A stretch of DNA of 36,435 bases from NCBI GenBank assembly GCA_014801075.1, contig JAAVEW010000008.1, positions 12,874 to 49,308 of the forward strand, in the 5' to 3' direction. This DNA comes from Barnesiella sp. (lineage in GTDB: Bacteria; Bacteroidota; Bacteroidia; Bacteroidales; Muribaculaceae). The position numbers and the translations under genes were made by a program. The notes under the pieces were generated by a model that worked only from the letters and a program-made list of their open reading frames with translations, made no database searches and was not told the origin of the DNA. Numbering within the stretch: the first letter of the stretch is position 1; every line of letters begins with the position of its first letter. This document shows positions 1-11,823 of the stretch, one piece after another.

Positions 1-1689
1 GCGGCACACGTCACACTTGCCGCACGTGTCGGTCACCTCCTCGCCGAAGTAGCGCAGCATAGTGGCCACACGGCACTCCTCGTCGGCAAATGCGAAACGC
101 CTTACGGCATCGAGTCGCTCGGCCATCTTCACCTTGCGCTCCTCGTAGACGGCGCGGGGGAAGAGGATGTGCTGCGGCTCCTCGCGCGAGGTGGTGAAGA
201 GGATGTAGGGCGACGTCTGCCTCGGCACGTAATGGAGCACGTGCATGCGTGACAGCAGAAGCATGTTCTCGTAGACCGTCTGCTCCGGGAGGCCCAACCG
301 CCGGGCAAGCAGCGGTTCGCTGAATATCTCGTAGTCGGCGAAAATACCCGTGGTGGTGCGCAGCAAAGCCTGAAGCACCCGGTCGGCTGCGTCGGGCAGC
401 TCCAGATCGTAAAGCTCGTGGCGGTCCATCAGCATCATGACGCGCGAACGCGTAGTCACCTCGTCGGAGTATTCAAAATATCCCGCCTGAGAGAGGATGC
501 GCAGCGCCGGGTCGACAACGCGCGGGTGGAAGTGGAAACGGGTGCAGAAGAGCGATATGTTAAACTCCAGCAGCTTGTTGTAACCCTCGCCTACGGCCAC
601 GTTGAGGAAGTTGCAGGTCAGTTCGTAGATACGGCGTATGGTGTCCTTGTCGGGAAATGCCTCCGACAGGCGGCGTGAGAGCGTGGCCTTGTCGTGGCGC
701 GAGGTGAGCAGCACGGCGAAGGCCGGCTTGCCGTCGCGGCCCGCGCGGCCCGCCTCCTGGTAATACTCTTCGAGCGACGGGGGTATGTCGTAATGAATGA
801 CGAGCCGCACGTCGGGTTTGTCGATGCCCATGCCGAATGCGTTGGTAGCCACAATCACGCGTATCTCGCCCGATTTCCATGCATTCTGTCGCTCATGTTT
901 CTCCTCCGGCAGGAGTCCGGCATGATAGGGGGCGGCCTCAATGCCGTTGGCGCGGAGGAAGTCGGCAATTTCGCGGGTGCGGCGGCGGGAGCGCACGTAG
1001 ACAATCGCCGTGCCGGGCACGTGGCTGAGCACTTCGAGTATCTTGCCCTCCTTGTAGTCGGTGTCGCGCACGATGTAGGAGATGTTGTCGCGGGTGAAGC
1101 TGCGGCGGAATATAGCAGGCTGCTTCATGTCGAGCCGAGCGGCTATGTCGTCGATGACGTCGGGGGTGGCCGATGCAGTCAGGGCGAGCACGGGCACTTT
1201 GGGAAACATCTTCCTGAGCGACGCTATGCGCAGGTATGACGGGCGGAAATCGTAGCCCCACTGCGATATGCAATGGGCCTCGTCGACCACTATGAGGCTC
1301 ACGTTGAAGAGGCGCAGCGTCTCGCCGAAACTTTTCGACTGCAGTTTCTCGGGCGAGATGTAGAGCAGCCGGGCCTTGTTGAGGCGGCAACTGTCGAGGG
1401 CGAGATTGGTTTCGCGCATGGTGAGGCCGGAGTGGAGATAGACGGCGCGAATGCCCACGTCGCGCAGGTTGTCCACCTGGTCCTTCATCAGCGATATGAG
1501 CGGAGTGACCACGACGGTAAGCCCCGGCAGCATCATGGCGGGCACCTGGAACGTGAGCGACTTGCCGCCCCCCGTAGGGAGGAGGCCTATGGTGTCGCGT
1601 CCCGAGAGCACGGAGTCTATGATGTCGCGCTGCAGCGGGCGGAAGGAGTCGTAGCCCCAGTGCCGTCGAAGTACCTCTTCAGGTGTCAT
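1..1689 (-). CDS. recQ: ATP-dependent DNA helicase RecQ (C-terminus beyond the left edge)
   Basis: A superfamily 2 3'-5' DNA helicase that unwinds recombination and repair intermediates. The frame is open from ATG at 1689 to the left edge, 563 codons, so the C-terminus is missing. Visible in the translation: the RecQ motif 0 region (FRPLQ, residues 16-20), Walker A TGGGKS (39-44), the helicase box DEAH followed by CISQWGYDFRP (136-150), motif VI-like YYQEAGRAGRDG, and near the left edge a cysteine cluster (C, then CGKCDVC) that is the RecQ zinc-binding subdomain. Whether an HRDC domain follows cannot be seen. The start overlaps the recJ stop by 4 bp (ATGA), which implies translational coupling. 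RecJ and RecQ act together in resection of gapped or broken DNA, so the arrangement makes functional sense. Confidence 0.95.
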   Translation of the reverse strand, partial: MTPEEVLRRHWGYDSFRPLQRDIIDSVLSGRDTIGLLPTGGGKSLTFQVPAMMLPGLTVVVTPLISLMKDQVDNLRDVGIRAVYLHSGLTMRETNLALDSCRLNKARLLYISPEKLQSKSFGETLRLFNVSLIVVDEAHCISQWGYDFRPSYLRIASLRKMFPKVPVLALTASATPDVIDDIAARLDMKQPAIFRRSFTRDNISYIVRDTDYKEGKILEVLSHVPGTAIVYVRSRRRTREIADFLRANGIEAAPYHAGLLPEEKHERQNAWKSGEIRVIVATNAFGMGIDKPDVRLVIHYDIPPSLEEYYQEAGRAGRDGKPAFAVLLTSRHDKATLSRRLSEAFPDKDTIRRIYELTCNFLNVAVGEGYNKLLEFNISLFCTRFHFHPRVVDPALRILSQAGYFEYSDEVTTRSRVMMLMDRHELYDLELPDAADRVLQALLRTTTGIFADYEIFSEPLLARRLGLPEQTVYENMLLLSRMHVLHYVPRQTSPYILFTTSREEPQHILFPRAVYEERKVKMAERLDAVRRFAFADEECRVATMLRYFGEEVTDTCGKCDVCR

Positions 1690-3419
1690 TTATCCTCCGG
1701 AAAACGTATATCCTTGACCTGCAGCTGTATGCTGTCGGTGGCGTTGCGGTGCTTGTTCTCCTCGATAGTGTAGCAGATATCGAAGGGCCGGCCGGCGTGT
1801 ATCTTGTCGAAGTGAGCGCCGAGATTGAAGGCGATGCCGTTGAACACCTTGCCCGAAGTGTCGTCGACGAGTTCGAGCTTGATATGCTCCAGCTGCTTGC
1901 CCACGAGTTTGCTCGTGCCGAAGTCGGTCACGTTGCGGGTGCAGAACACCGGTTTCTGGTTGCCCGGCCCGAAGGGGTTGAAGCGCTTGAGCAGGGCGAG
2001 CAGGTGCGGAGTGATGTCGGCAAACGATATGTAGGTGTCGATGTCGAGCTGCGGGGTGAGCTGCGTCTTGGTTATGTTGGCGGCAACGTACTCCTCGAAG
2101 CGGCGGGTGAATTCCGGGATGTTCTCCTCCTTCATGGAGAGACCGACGGCGTAGGTGTGGCCGCCGAAATTCTCAAGCAGGTCGCGTGTGGCCTCCACGG
2201 CCTTGTATATGTCAAATCCCTGCACCGAGCGCGACGAACCGGTGGCGAGCCCGTTGGAGCGGGTGAGTACCACGGCCGGTTTGTAGTAAATCTCGGTAAG
2301 GCGTGACGCTACGATACCTATGATGCCGCGGTGCCACTCCTTGTTGTAGATGACGATTGACTTCGTGTCGGAATGCTCCTCGTCGCGCGAACTGAGTATG
2401 GCGTTGGCCTCCTCGGTGATGCGCTTGTCGAGCTCCTTGCGGTCCTTGTTGTACTGGTCGATGGCCTTTGCCTTCTCGATAGCCTCGGAGGCGTCGCGCG
2501 CCACGAGCAGTTCCACGGCCTCGCGACCGCTCTGCATGCGGCCCGAAGCATTGATGCGCGGTCCTATCTTGAAGATGACGTCGGAGATGGTGATTTCGCG
2601 TCCCGACAGACCGCTGATGCGTATGATGGCCCGCAGCCCCATGTTGGGGTTGGAGTTGATGCGGCGCAGTCCGTGATAGGTGAGTATGCGGTTCTCGCCG
2701 GTCATGGGCACTATGTCGGCTGCGATGCTGACGGCCACGAGGTCGAGCATCCCCTCCAGGTCGATGGGGTTGATGCCGTTGCTCATCGAGAATCCCTGCA
2801 TGAACTTGTAGCCCACGCCGCAACCCGACAGGTGGGGGTAGGGGTAGGTGGAGCCTTCGAGCTTGGGGTTGAGGATAGCCGCGGCGGGGGGCAGCTCGTC
2901 GTCGGGCACGTGGTGGTCGCAGATGATGAAATCGATACCGAGCGACTTGGCGTAGCGTATCTCCTCGATGGCCTTGATGCCGCAGTCGAGAATGATTACG
3001 AGCTTGACTCCCTGCTGGTGAAATTCGTCAATCACGCGGCGGGATATACCGTATCCCTCATCGTAGCGGGTGGGGATATAGTAGTCGATGTTGGAGTAAT
3101 AGTTGAGGAGATACTTGTAGACGAGCGACACGGCTGTGGTGCCGTCCACGTCGTAGTCTCCGTAGACCATAATGCGTTCTTTGCTTCCCATGGCACGGTT
3201 GAGACGAGCCACTGCAAGGTCCATCTGGGGCATTAGAAAGGGGTCGTGAAGGTCGTGGAGCGACGGGCTGAAAAACTGCTCGGCGTCCTTGACGGAGGTC
3301 ACCCCCCTCTGTACCAGGAGCTCACAAATGGCTGGAGTGTCGGCATAACGCTTTGCCAACGCTGTCTCCATTTTTTGTTGTTCGGGTGTCAAGGGTAAGT
3401 AATTCCATTTACTTATCAT
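1686..3419 (-). CDS. recJ: Single-stranded-DNA-specific exonuclease RecJ
   Basis: A 5'-3' exonuclease on single-stranded DNA, used in RecF-type recombination and mismatch or base-excision repair. The 577-residue length is normal for the family. The DHH phosphoesterase signature is intact: GDYDVDG (residues 87-93), LDCG (144-147) and CDHH (167-170). The DHHA1 domain motif SSRSVQGFDI and the GGHTYAVG glycine motif follow in the C-terminal half, then an OB-like tail. The start at 3419 gives an N-terminus (MISKWNYLPLTPEQQ) like that of Bacteroidales RecJ. It is the first gene of a two-gene unit with recQ. A long 5' region (3420-3739) separates it from the mscS-like gene upstream on the same strand. 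Confidence 0.97.
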   Translation of the reverse strand: MISKWNYLPLTPEQQKMETALAKRYADTPAICELLVQRGVTSVKDAEQFFSPSLHDLHDPFLMPQMDLAVARLNRAMGSKERIMVYGDYDVDGTTAVSLVYKYLLNYYSNIDYYIPTRYDEGYGISRRVIDEFHQQGVKLVIILDCGIKAIEEIRYAKSLGIDFIICDHHVPDDELPPAAAILNPKLEGSTYPYPHLSGCGVGYKFMQGFSMSNGINPIDLEGMLDLVAVSIAADIVPMTGENRILTYHGLRRINSNPNMGLRAIIRISGLSGREITISDVIFKIGPRINASGRMQSGREAVELLVARDASEAIEKAKAIDQYNKDRKELDKRITEEANAILSSRDEEHSDTKSIVIYNKEWHRGIIGIVASRLTEIYYKPAVVLTRSNGLATGSSRSVQGFDIYKAVEATRDLLENFGGHTYAVGLSMKEENIPEFTRRFEEYVAANITKTQLTPQLDIDTYISFADITPHLLALLKRFNPFGPGNQKPVFCTRNVTDFGTSKLVGKQLEHIKLELVDDTSGKVFNGIAFNLGAHFDKIHAGRPFDICYTIEENKHRNATDSIQLQVKDIRFPEDK

Positions 3420-3739
3420 TTATGTTGTTTTTTTATTATCAAGGCAGGGGCGCCGGGCCTTTCGGGGCATAGCGCTGAAGCCCGCGGTCATCGGCTGCAA
3501 TGCCGTGCAGCGGTCGCGGGGAGGGGGAGAGATGGTGAGGGTGGCCTGAGGGACGGCGCGGCGGATTATAAGCCGGTAGCCGCGTGCCGCTGTTTCTCGG
3601 TGTGATTGTCGGAGAGAGACCGATGGAAACGCATGGCACTACTATACCACTATCACGCAAATTTACACAAAATATTCCGAATATCGGCTGTAACGCACCC
3701 GTTTTGCGCGCGAAATAGTATAAAATAGTGTTAAATTTA
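3420..3739. other. Gene-poor spacer between the mscS-like gene and recJ
   Basis: About 320 bases with no convincing gene. The minus-strand frame at 3439-3660 is rich in Pro, Arg and His and has no recognisable features, so I treat it as chance. The spacer holds one candidate Bacteroidota -7 box for recJ (see 3658-3665) and a GC-rich stretch at 3440-3600 that would form the first 200 or so bases of the recJ leader. I see no T-tract terminator after the mscS-like gene. Confidence 0.5.
3658..3665 (-). promoter_or_regulatory. Candidate -7 box for recJ-recQ
   Basis: On the minus strand this reads TAAATTTG, a perfect match to the Bacteroidota -7 consensus TAnnTTTG. No clear TTTG lies at the usual 19-bp spacing upstream, so the call is weak. 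If used, transcription would begin near 3650 and leave a leader of about 230 nt before recJ. Confidence 0.35.
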
Positions 3740-4843
3740 TCAAACCTGCTTGATGTGTACGTCCATCTGCGGGAAGGGGAAGTTGATGCCGTGGGAGGGC
3801 AGTTCGTTGTAGAATCGCTCGTTGTAGTCGTAGAACACTGTCCAGTAGTCGGCGCTCTTCACCCAGGCGCGGGCGGTGAGCTGTATGCTCGAATCGGCCA
3901 TCTCCGACACCACTACCGCGGGGTCGCGGACCACGCGCGGCTTGAGTCGCTTCACCTCCTCGGCCTGCGCCTCGTTCCAGCGTTCGAGCGCTTCCTTGAC
4001 CTTGCTGCGGCGCGAGAATATGCGGCGCAGCAGGCCCGGTTTGCGGGGCATCGTGTGGTCGTGGGTGTGGTGATGCTCGGTATCGTCGGCGTCATCGTCG
4101 GTGTCGTCGGCGTTCTCGCGGGCTATGCGGGGGTCTTTGTCAAACATGTCGAGTATCGCCGTGCGGGCTGCTTCCACCGAGTCGCCGTAGGATATCGACA
4201 CTGTCCATCCCACGCGGCGATACTCCTCGCGCGACCAGTTGTTGATGCTCGAGGTTGACAGTCCGCCGTTGGGGATGATTATTGACTTGTTATCGTAAGT
4301 GGTTATGATAGTGTGGAATATCTGTATCTCGCGCACTGTGCCCGCGTAGCCCTGAGCTTCGATGTAATCGCCTACCTTGTAGGGCTTGAGCAGGAGTATG
4401 AGCACACCGCCGGCAAAGTTCTGCAACGTGCCGCTCAGTGCCATACCGATGGCGATACCGGCCGAGGCAAAGATGGCGAGGAACGAGCTCGTCTCGATAC
4501 CGAGAATGCCTATGACGGTGATAATCAGTATGAAGTACAGCACTATCTTGATGAAACTGAGTACGAAGGTGGTCAGCGAGTTGTCGACCTTGCGGCGCAA
4601 CAGTATGGTGGCCACTATCTTATAGATGCGCCCGATGATAAACTTGCCCACGTAGAACACCAGGATGGCTATGGCTACGTTGATGGCGAAGTTGACGAGT
4701 CGTTGCGATACGTCGGCTAAGAAGTCGTTGAACGAAAAGTCTTTAAGTTCCTCCACGGCGGCCTTTATCGGGCGGTGCGGCTCCGAGTCGGGAGTCTTTG
4801 AAAAGATGTTAGCGAACTGTTGCGGGTCGATATCCTGTAACAT
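3740..4843 (-). CDS. MscS-family small-conductance mechanosensitive channel
   Basis: An inner-membrane channel that releases solutes on hypo-osmotic shock. The 367-residue protein has hydrophobic segments at about residues 50-75, 90-115 and 115-160. The last contains the Gly/Ala-rich pore helix typical of MscS (FASAGIAIGMALSGTLQNFAGG), followed by the beta domain (LLLKPYKVGDYIEAQGYAGTV). An unusual Asp-rich then His-rich stretch (about residues 243-264) sits inside the C-terminal cytoplasmic domain, followed by a basic segment (LLRRIFSRRSK). The closest well-known relatives are short MscS proteins of about 280 residues, so this one is longer, mostly because of that insertion. It lies 55 bp downstream of the C11 peptidase gene on the same strand and may be co-transcribed with it. 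Confidence 0.93.
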   Translation of the reverse strand: MLQDIDPQQFANIFSKTPDSEPHRPIKAAVEELKDFSFNDFLADVSQRLVNFAINVAIAILVFYVGKFIIGRIYKIVATILLRRKVDNSLTTFVLSFIKIVLYFILIITVIGILGIETSSFLAIFASAGIAIGMALSGTLQNFAGGVLILLLKPYKVGDYIEAQGYAGTVREIQIFHTIITTYDNKSIIIPNGGLSTSSINNWSREEYRRVGWTVSISYGDSVEAARTAILDMFDKDPRIARENADDTDDDADDTEHHHTHDHTMPRKPGLLRRIFSRRSKVKEALERWNEAQAEEVKRLKPRVVRDPAVVVSEMADSSIQLTARAWVKSADYWTVFYDYNERFYNELPSHGINFPFPQMDVHIKQV

Positions 4844-4898
4844 AGTGCGTTTGGTTTTGTGATGAGCGTGTTGGGCGGCAGCCGGTTGCTGCTTCGGG

Positions 4899-6089
4899 TT
4901 ATTGTTTCGGACTGAGGGCCGATGCTACATCCTTGGCCCACTGTAGGTTGTCGTAGTTGTAGCGGTTGGTGGCCGAGAACTCCGGCAGATAGGTTGACAG
5001 TCCGCTGTGATGGCGGAGTATCAGTATGTTCCATATATTCGGTGTCGATGCGCTGTATATGACTGCATCATCGAGCGCCGCGTCGAAGTCGGCTTTGAGT
5101 GTCGGGTAGTCGGCGGCAAGGTTGTCGACATACTGTCCGAAGTCGAATAGATAACACGCGGAAGTCATGAGATGTTGAGGTGCGAATCCCTCCGAGGTGA
5201 CGCTGTTGGCGGAGTAGACGGCGCGGGTGGCGGCGGCGAGATTGTCGAGCGCGTCGGTGTCGATGACCGAGATGGTGCAGGTTCGGGCCGAGCCGGCGAG
5301 ATTGTCGTAGTGGTCAAACGTGGCGCGTGCTGCCGCAGTGAGGTCGGCGTCGGCCTTCATGAGATGGCGCAGTGTGCGGTCATAGGGCATGCCGTTGGCG
5401 GGCAGTTCGGTGGCAGAGGCTACGATGCGGTCGGCGCAGCGGCGCAGTTCGTAGGCCACTTCGACCCCCGCCATGTAGCAGCAGTCGAAGTAGATATAAT
5501 CAAAGCCCTGCCCGTCAAGCACGCGGGCCATTGTGGTGACATTCATGTAGCGGCCCCCGTCGTCGCCGAACGACAACGGCTGCACTGCGTCATTGCCCGG
5601 TTGCGATTGAGCGTTGACGCCCGGTGATGATTGAGCGTTGGCCGTCGGCTCTTGAAGTCCGTTCTCTATCCAGCCGCTGCCGTGGCTCCAGAGTATGAGA
5701 CCGCGGGCCGTGGCTGGAGCGGTGCGCTTGAAGTCGGCGATAACCTCGTTCATGCGGGCTGCCGACACCGATGAATTGTCAGTATTATAGGCTTTTACGA
5801 GCATTTCGCCGCGGGGTGTTATCTCTTTCAGTACTGGGTCGGCGGTGCGTGAGTGGTGGTAGACGAAGAGGCGCGAGTTGCCCAGGTCGCCATGAGCTGC
5901 CGCGTCGAGCATCTCGGCTATGTCGGCCTCGTCGTAGCGCGCCGAGCCGAGCGAGTTGTTGGCAACCATGTAGACAAGGACCGCGCGCTCGCACTCCTGC
6001 GCGGGTGCGGGACCGTCGTTGTCGGAGCATGCCGCGAAGGTCATAGCAGCGGCCAACGTCAATATTATGCTATAAATCCAATTCTTCAT
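4899..6089 (-). CDS. Clostripain-related (peptidase C11) lipoprotein
   Basis: A putative cell-surface or periplasmic cysteine protease of the C11 clan CD family. The N-terminus is a lipoprotein signal (MKNWIYSIILTLAAAMTFAAC) with the lipidated Cys at residue 21. The catalytic dyad candidates are His136 in LWSHGSGW and Cys204 in FDCCYMAGVE, matching the C11 pattern of a hydrophobic strand, SHG, and later D-x-C. The 396-residue length fits Bacteroidales C11 lipoproteins. Between His and Cys there is a short repeated insert rich in Asn, Ala, Gln, Ser and Pro (about residues 151-166). Substrate is unknown; family members usually cleave after Arg or Lys. The gene is divergent from purL and 55 bp upstream of the mscS-like gene. 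Confidence 0.88.
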   Translation of the reverse strand: MKNWIYSIILTLAAAMTFAACSDNDGPAPAQECERAVLVYMVANNSLGSARYDEADIAEMLDAAAHGDLGNSRLFVYHHSRTADPVLKEITPRGEMLVKAYNTDNSSVSAARMNEVIADFKRTAPATARGLILWSHGSGWIENGLQEPTANAQSSPGVNAQSQPGNDAVQPLSFGDDGGRYMNVTTMARVLDGQGFDYIYFDCCYMAGVEVAYELRRCADRIVASATELPANGMPYDRTLRHLMKADADLTAAARATFDHYDNLAGSARTCTISVIDTDALDNLAAATRAVYSANSVTSEGFAPQHLMTSACYLFDFGQYVDNLAADYPTLKADFDAALDDAVIYSASTPNIWNILILRHHSGLSTYLPEFSATNRYNYDNLQWAKDVASALSPKQ

Positions 6090-6096
6090 TATGTGA

Positions 6097-6104
6097 CAAA
6101 GGTA
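6097..6104 (-). promoter_or_regulatory. Candidate -7 box of the C11 peptidase gene
   Basis: On the minus strand this reads TACCTTTG, matching TAnnTTTG exactly. It ends only 7 bases before the ATG at 6089, so the mRNA would be leaderless or nearly so. No TTTG is visible at 19-bp spacing; the nearest is 14 bp away. Confidence 0.4.
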
Positions 6105-6202
6105 ATCAAAAAAAATGACAAAACCTGCCGCGGCGACACCGTCGGCTCTAATATTATGTCATAACGTAAAAAATATCCGCGATATTATGTGTCGCGTTGT
6201 AT

Positions 6203-6232
6203 TGTGCGATTGGAAAAAAAATTGTAACTTCG
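6203..6232 (+). promoter_or_regulatory. Probable purL promoter
   Basis: TTG at 6203-6205, 19 bases, then TAACTTCG at 6225-6232, one base off the Bacteroidota -7 consensus TAnnTTTG. It lies 34 bp before the purL ATG, in the divergent gap shared with the C11 peptidase gene. Confidence 0.55.
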
Positions 6233-6266
6233 CGGCGGTAAACCCAATCATTACGTTAATCAACGC

Positions 6267-9971
<3,705 letters not shown>

Positions 9972-9984
9972 GATTTACAATATG

Positions 9985-10028
9985 ATTGACGCGGGAGGAG
10001 ACATCGCCGATGCTCCACTCGCGTCAAT
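9985..10028 (+). other. Hairpin between purL and the purF-like gene
   Basis: Arms ATTGACGCG (9985-9993) and CGCGTCAAT (10020-10028) are perfectly complementary, with inner GGAG/CTCC and CATCG/CGATG pairings. No T-tract follows, so it is more likely an mRNA processing or stability element than an intrinsic terminator. Confidence 0.6.
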
Positions 10029-10035
10029 TGTTAAT

Positions 10036-10074
10036 ACAATAACCAACAGGATACAATAACCAACAGGATACAAT
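10036..10074 (+). repeat. 17-bp tandem repeat, 2.3 copies
   Basis: The unit ACAATAACCAACAGGAT occurs at 10036-10052 and again at 10053-10069, with ACAAT starting a third copy. It ends 8 bases before the ATG of the purF-like gene, so it forms that gene's ribosome-loading region. Confidence 0.9.
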
Positions 10075-10081
10075 TTTTATC

Positions 10082-11497
10082 ATGGGAGGATTTTTCGGCA
10101 TTGCAAAGAAAAATGCATGCGTCAATGAGTTGTTTTACGGAGTGGACTACAATTCCCACATGGGCACCAAGCGCGCAGGCATCGTGACCGTGTCGCGCGA
10201 CGGTATCTTCACCCGCTCTATCCATAATATCGAAAACTCGTATTTCCGCACCAAGTTTGAGGGCGACCTCGATACATTCTCAGGCGACAGCGGGGTAGGG
10301 GTTATCTCCGACACCGACGCCCAGCCTATCATCATCAACTGCAAGTTGGGCAAGTTTGCCATCGTTACCGTGGCGCGCATCAACAACGTGGTTGAGCTGG
10401 AGAACGAACTTCTGCAGGAGGGACAGCACTTCTGCGAGCACAGCTACGACATTGTCAACCCCACCGAGGTGGTGGCCACCCTCATATCGCAGGGCAAGGA
10501 CCTCGTTGACGGTATCAACAACGTGTACCGCCAGGTCAAAGGCTCATGCTCAATGCTGCTTCTCTTCGACAACGGCGACGTTGTGGCAGCCCGCGACAAG
10601 CTCGGCCGCACACCCGTCATCCTCGGCCGCCATATCGACGGCGGAGCAATGGCCGTCACTTCCGAGACCTGCGCCTTCCCCAACCTCGGCTTCGAGATTT
10701 GCCACAACCTCGGTCCGGGCGAAATAGTCCGCTTCAACGCCGACGGTTATGACGTGCTCCAGCAGCCCCTCGACAAGATGCAGATATGCGCCTTCCTCTG
10801 GACATACTACGGCTATCCCCCCTGCGAGTACGAGCACCGCAATGTCGACGAGATGCGCTATTCGCTCGGCCTTGACATGGGCGAGCGCGATGACACCGAT
10901 GTTGACTTCGTAAGCCCCGTGCCCGACTCGGGTATCGGCATGGCCCTCGGTTACGCACAGGGCAAGAAAGTGCCCTATCTGCGTGGCATCGTGAAATATA
11001 CACCCACCTGGCCCCGCTCCTTCACCCCGAGCACTCAGGAACGCCGCGAGCTCGTAGCCAAGATGAAACTCATCGCCAACAGTTCGCTTCTCAACGGTAA
11101 GAAAGTAGCCTTCTGCGACGACTCCATCGTGCGCGGCACCCAGTTGCGCGACAACGTCAACGACATCCGCGAAGCGGGTGCCGAGGCTGTCCACGTGCGC
11201 ATCTCCTGCCCGCCGCTCATCTACCCCTGCATGTATCTCAACTTCACCAACTCACGCAGCGAGATGGAGCTCATAACCCGCCGTGTCATCGCCGACCTCG
11301 AAGGCGACGCCTCATCCAACCTCGACCGCTACGCCGACCATACCACCCCCGAATACGAGGCGATGGTTGAGCAGATACGCAAGCGCCTCGGTCTCGACTC
11401 GCTGAAATTCAACACCATCGACGACATCGTCAAGGCTATCGGTTTGCCCAAGGAACGCATCTGCACCCACTGCTTCGACGGCTCAAGCTACTATTAA
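10082..11497 (+). CDS. Amidophosphoribosyltransferase (PurF) paralogue without the glutaminase cysteine
   Basis: PurF transfers glutamine-derived ammonia to PRPP, the first step of purine synthesis. This 471-residue protein aligns over its full length with PurF: N-terminal Ntn domain, PRPP loop FCDDSIVRGTQL (about residues 344-355), and an SFTPSTQERR segment matching the family PSQxxR region. The four iron-sulfur cysteines of the Bacillus-type enzyme have counterparts at 236, 383, 461 and 464. The N-terminus, however, is MGGFFGI instead of MCGxxGI, so the nucleophilic Cys is replaced by Gly, and the usual HRGQE motif reads HMGTK. It may use free ammonia or have another PRPP-dependent role; a canonical purF may exist elsewhere. 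Co-transcription with purL is likely. Confidence 0.85.
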   Translation: MGGFFGIAKKNACVNELFYGVDYNSHMGTKRAGIVTVSRDGIFTRSIHNIENSYFRTKFEGDLDTFSGDSGVGVISDTDAQPIIINCKLGKFAIVTVARINNVVELENELLQEGQHFCEHSYDIVNPTEVVATLISQGKDLVDGINNVYRQVKGSCSMLLLFDNGDVVAARDKLGRTPVILGRHIDGGAMAVTSETCAFPNLGFEICHNLGPGEIVRFNADGYDVLQQPLDKMQICAFLWTYYGYPPCEYEHRNVDEMRYSLGLDMGERDDTDVDFVSPVPDSGIGMALGYAQGKKVPYLRGIVKYTPTWPRSFTPSTQERRELVAKMKLIANSSLLNGKKVAFCDDSIVRGTQLRDNVNDIREAGAEAVHVRISCPPLIYPCMYLNFTNSRSEMELITRRVIADLEGDASSNLDRYADHTTPEYEAMVEQIRKRLGLDSLKFNTIDDIVKAIGLPKERICTHCFDGSSYY

Positions 11498-11540
11498 GCC
11501 GGGGTTGAACCATTACAGCTTATTATTGATTAATATCGGA

Positions 11541-11586
11541 CAGTCGCTTGGATATCGCCTTTTTTGAGGTAATATCCGGGCGACTG
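11541..11586 (+). terminator. Long hairpin after the purF-like gene
   Basis: A 15-bp stem: 11541-11555 (CAGTCGCTTGGATAT) pairs with 11572-11586 (ATATCCGGGCGACTG), counting two U-G pairs. The loop is 16 nt and carries a T-run. There is no T-tract after the right arm, so it is a poor classical terminator, but its place suggests transcript ending or stabilisation. Confidence 0.5.
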
Positions 11587-11665
11587 CTCTGTTTATATTC
11601 CGTGAGCCGTACGCGATATGTCGGCGTTGGCATAAGGTATTATTAGACAATTTGTCGGAAAAGTT

Positions 11666-11696
11666 TTTGATAAATTGTAAAAATAAATTATCTTTG
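11666..11696 (+). promoter_or_regulatory. Promoter of the etfB-etfA-acyl-CoA dehydrogenase operon
   Basis: TTTG at 11666-11669, exactly 19 bases, then TATCTTTG at 11689-11696: a perfect Bacteroidota primary sigma factor promoter. The expected start is near 11703. Confidence 0.85.
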
Positions 11697-11823
11697 TAAT
11701 CTTGAAAATGAAGTGGTTAGGCCGATTGTGCGCTCTAACACGCTGTGTCATAGCGGTTAATCATGCCCACACTTCTTTAAGGCAATGAGAAATAGTAATT
11801 TTAAATCATAAAAAGTAAAGATT

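Larger units (their letters stand above)
11498..11823. other. Spacer between the purF-like gene and the etf operon
   Basis: About 326 bases without a gene. The left part carries a strong hairpin (11541-11586) that probably ends or protects the purine transcript. The right part carries a textbook Bacteroidota promoter (11666-11696) and a leader of about 120 nt. No small reading frame with recognisable features was found. Confidence 0.7.

Noticed and set aside
2373-3236. 287-codon plus-strand frame opposite recJ
   Set aside because: Shadow of recJ codons; no family features.
3439-3660. 73-codon minus-strand frame between the mscS-like gene and recJ
   Set aside because: Pro/Arg/His-rich with no features, and its ATG lies at or upstream of the only candidate transcription start.
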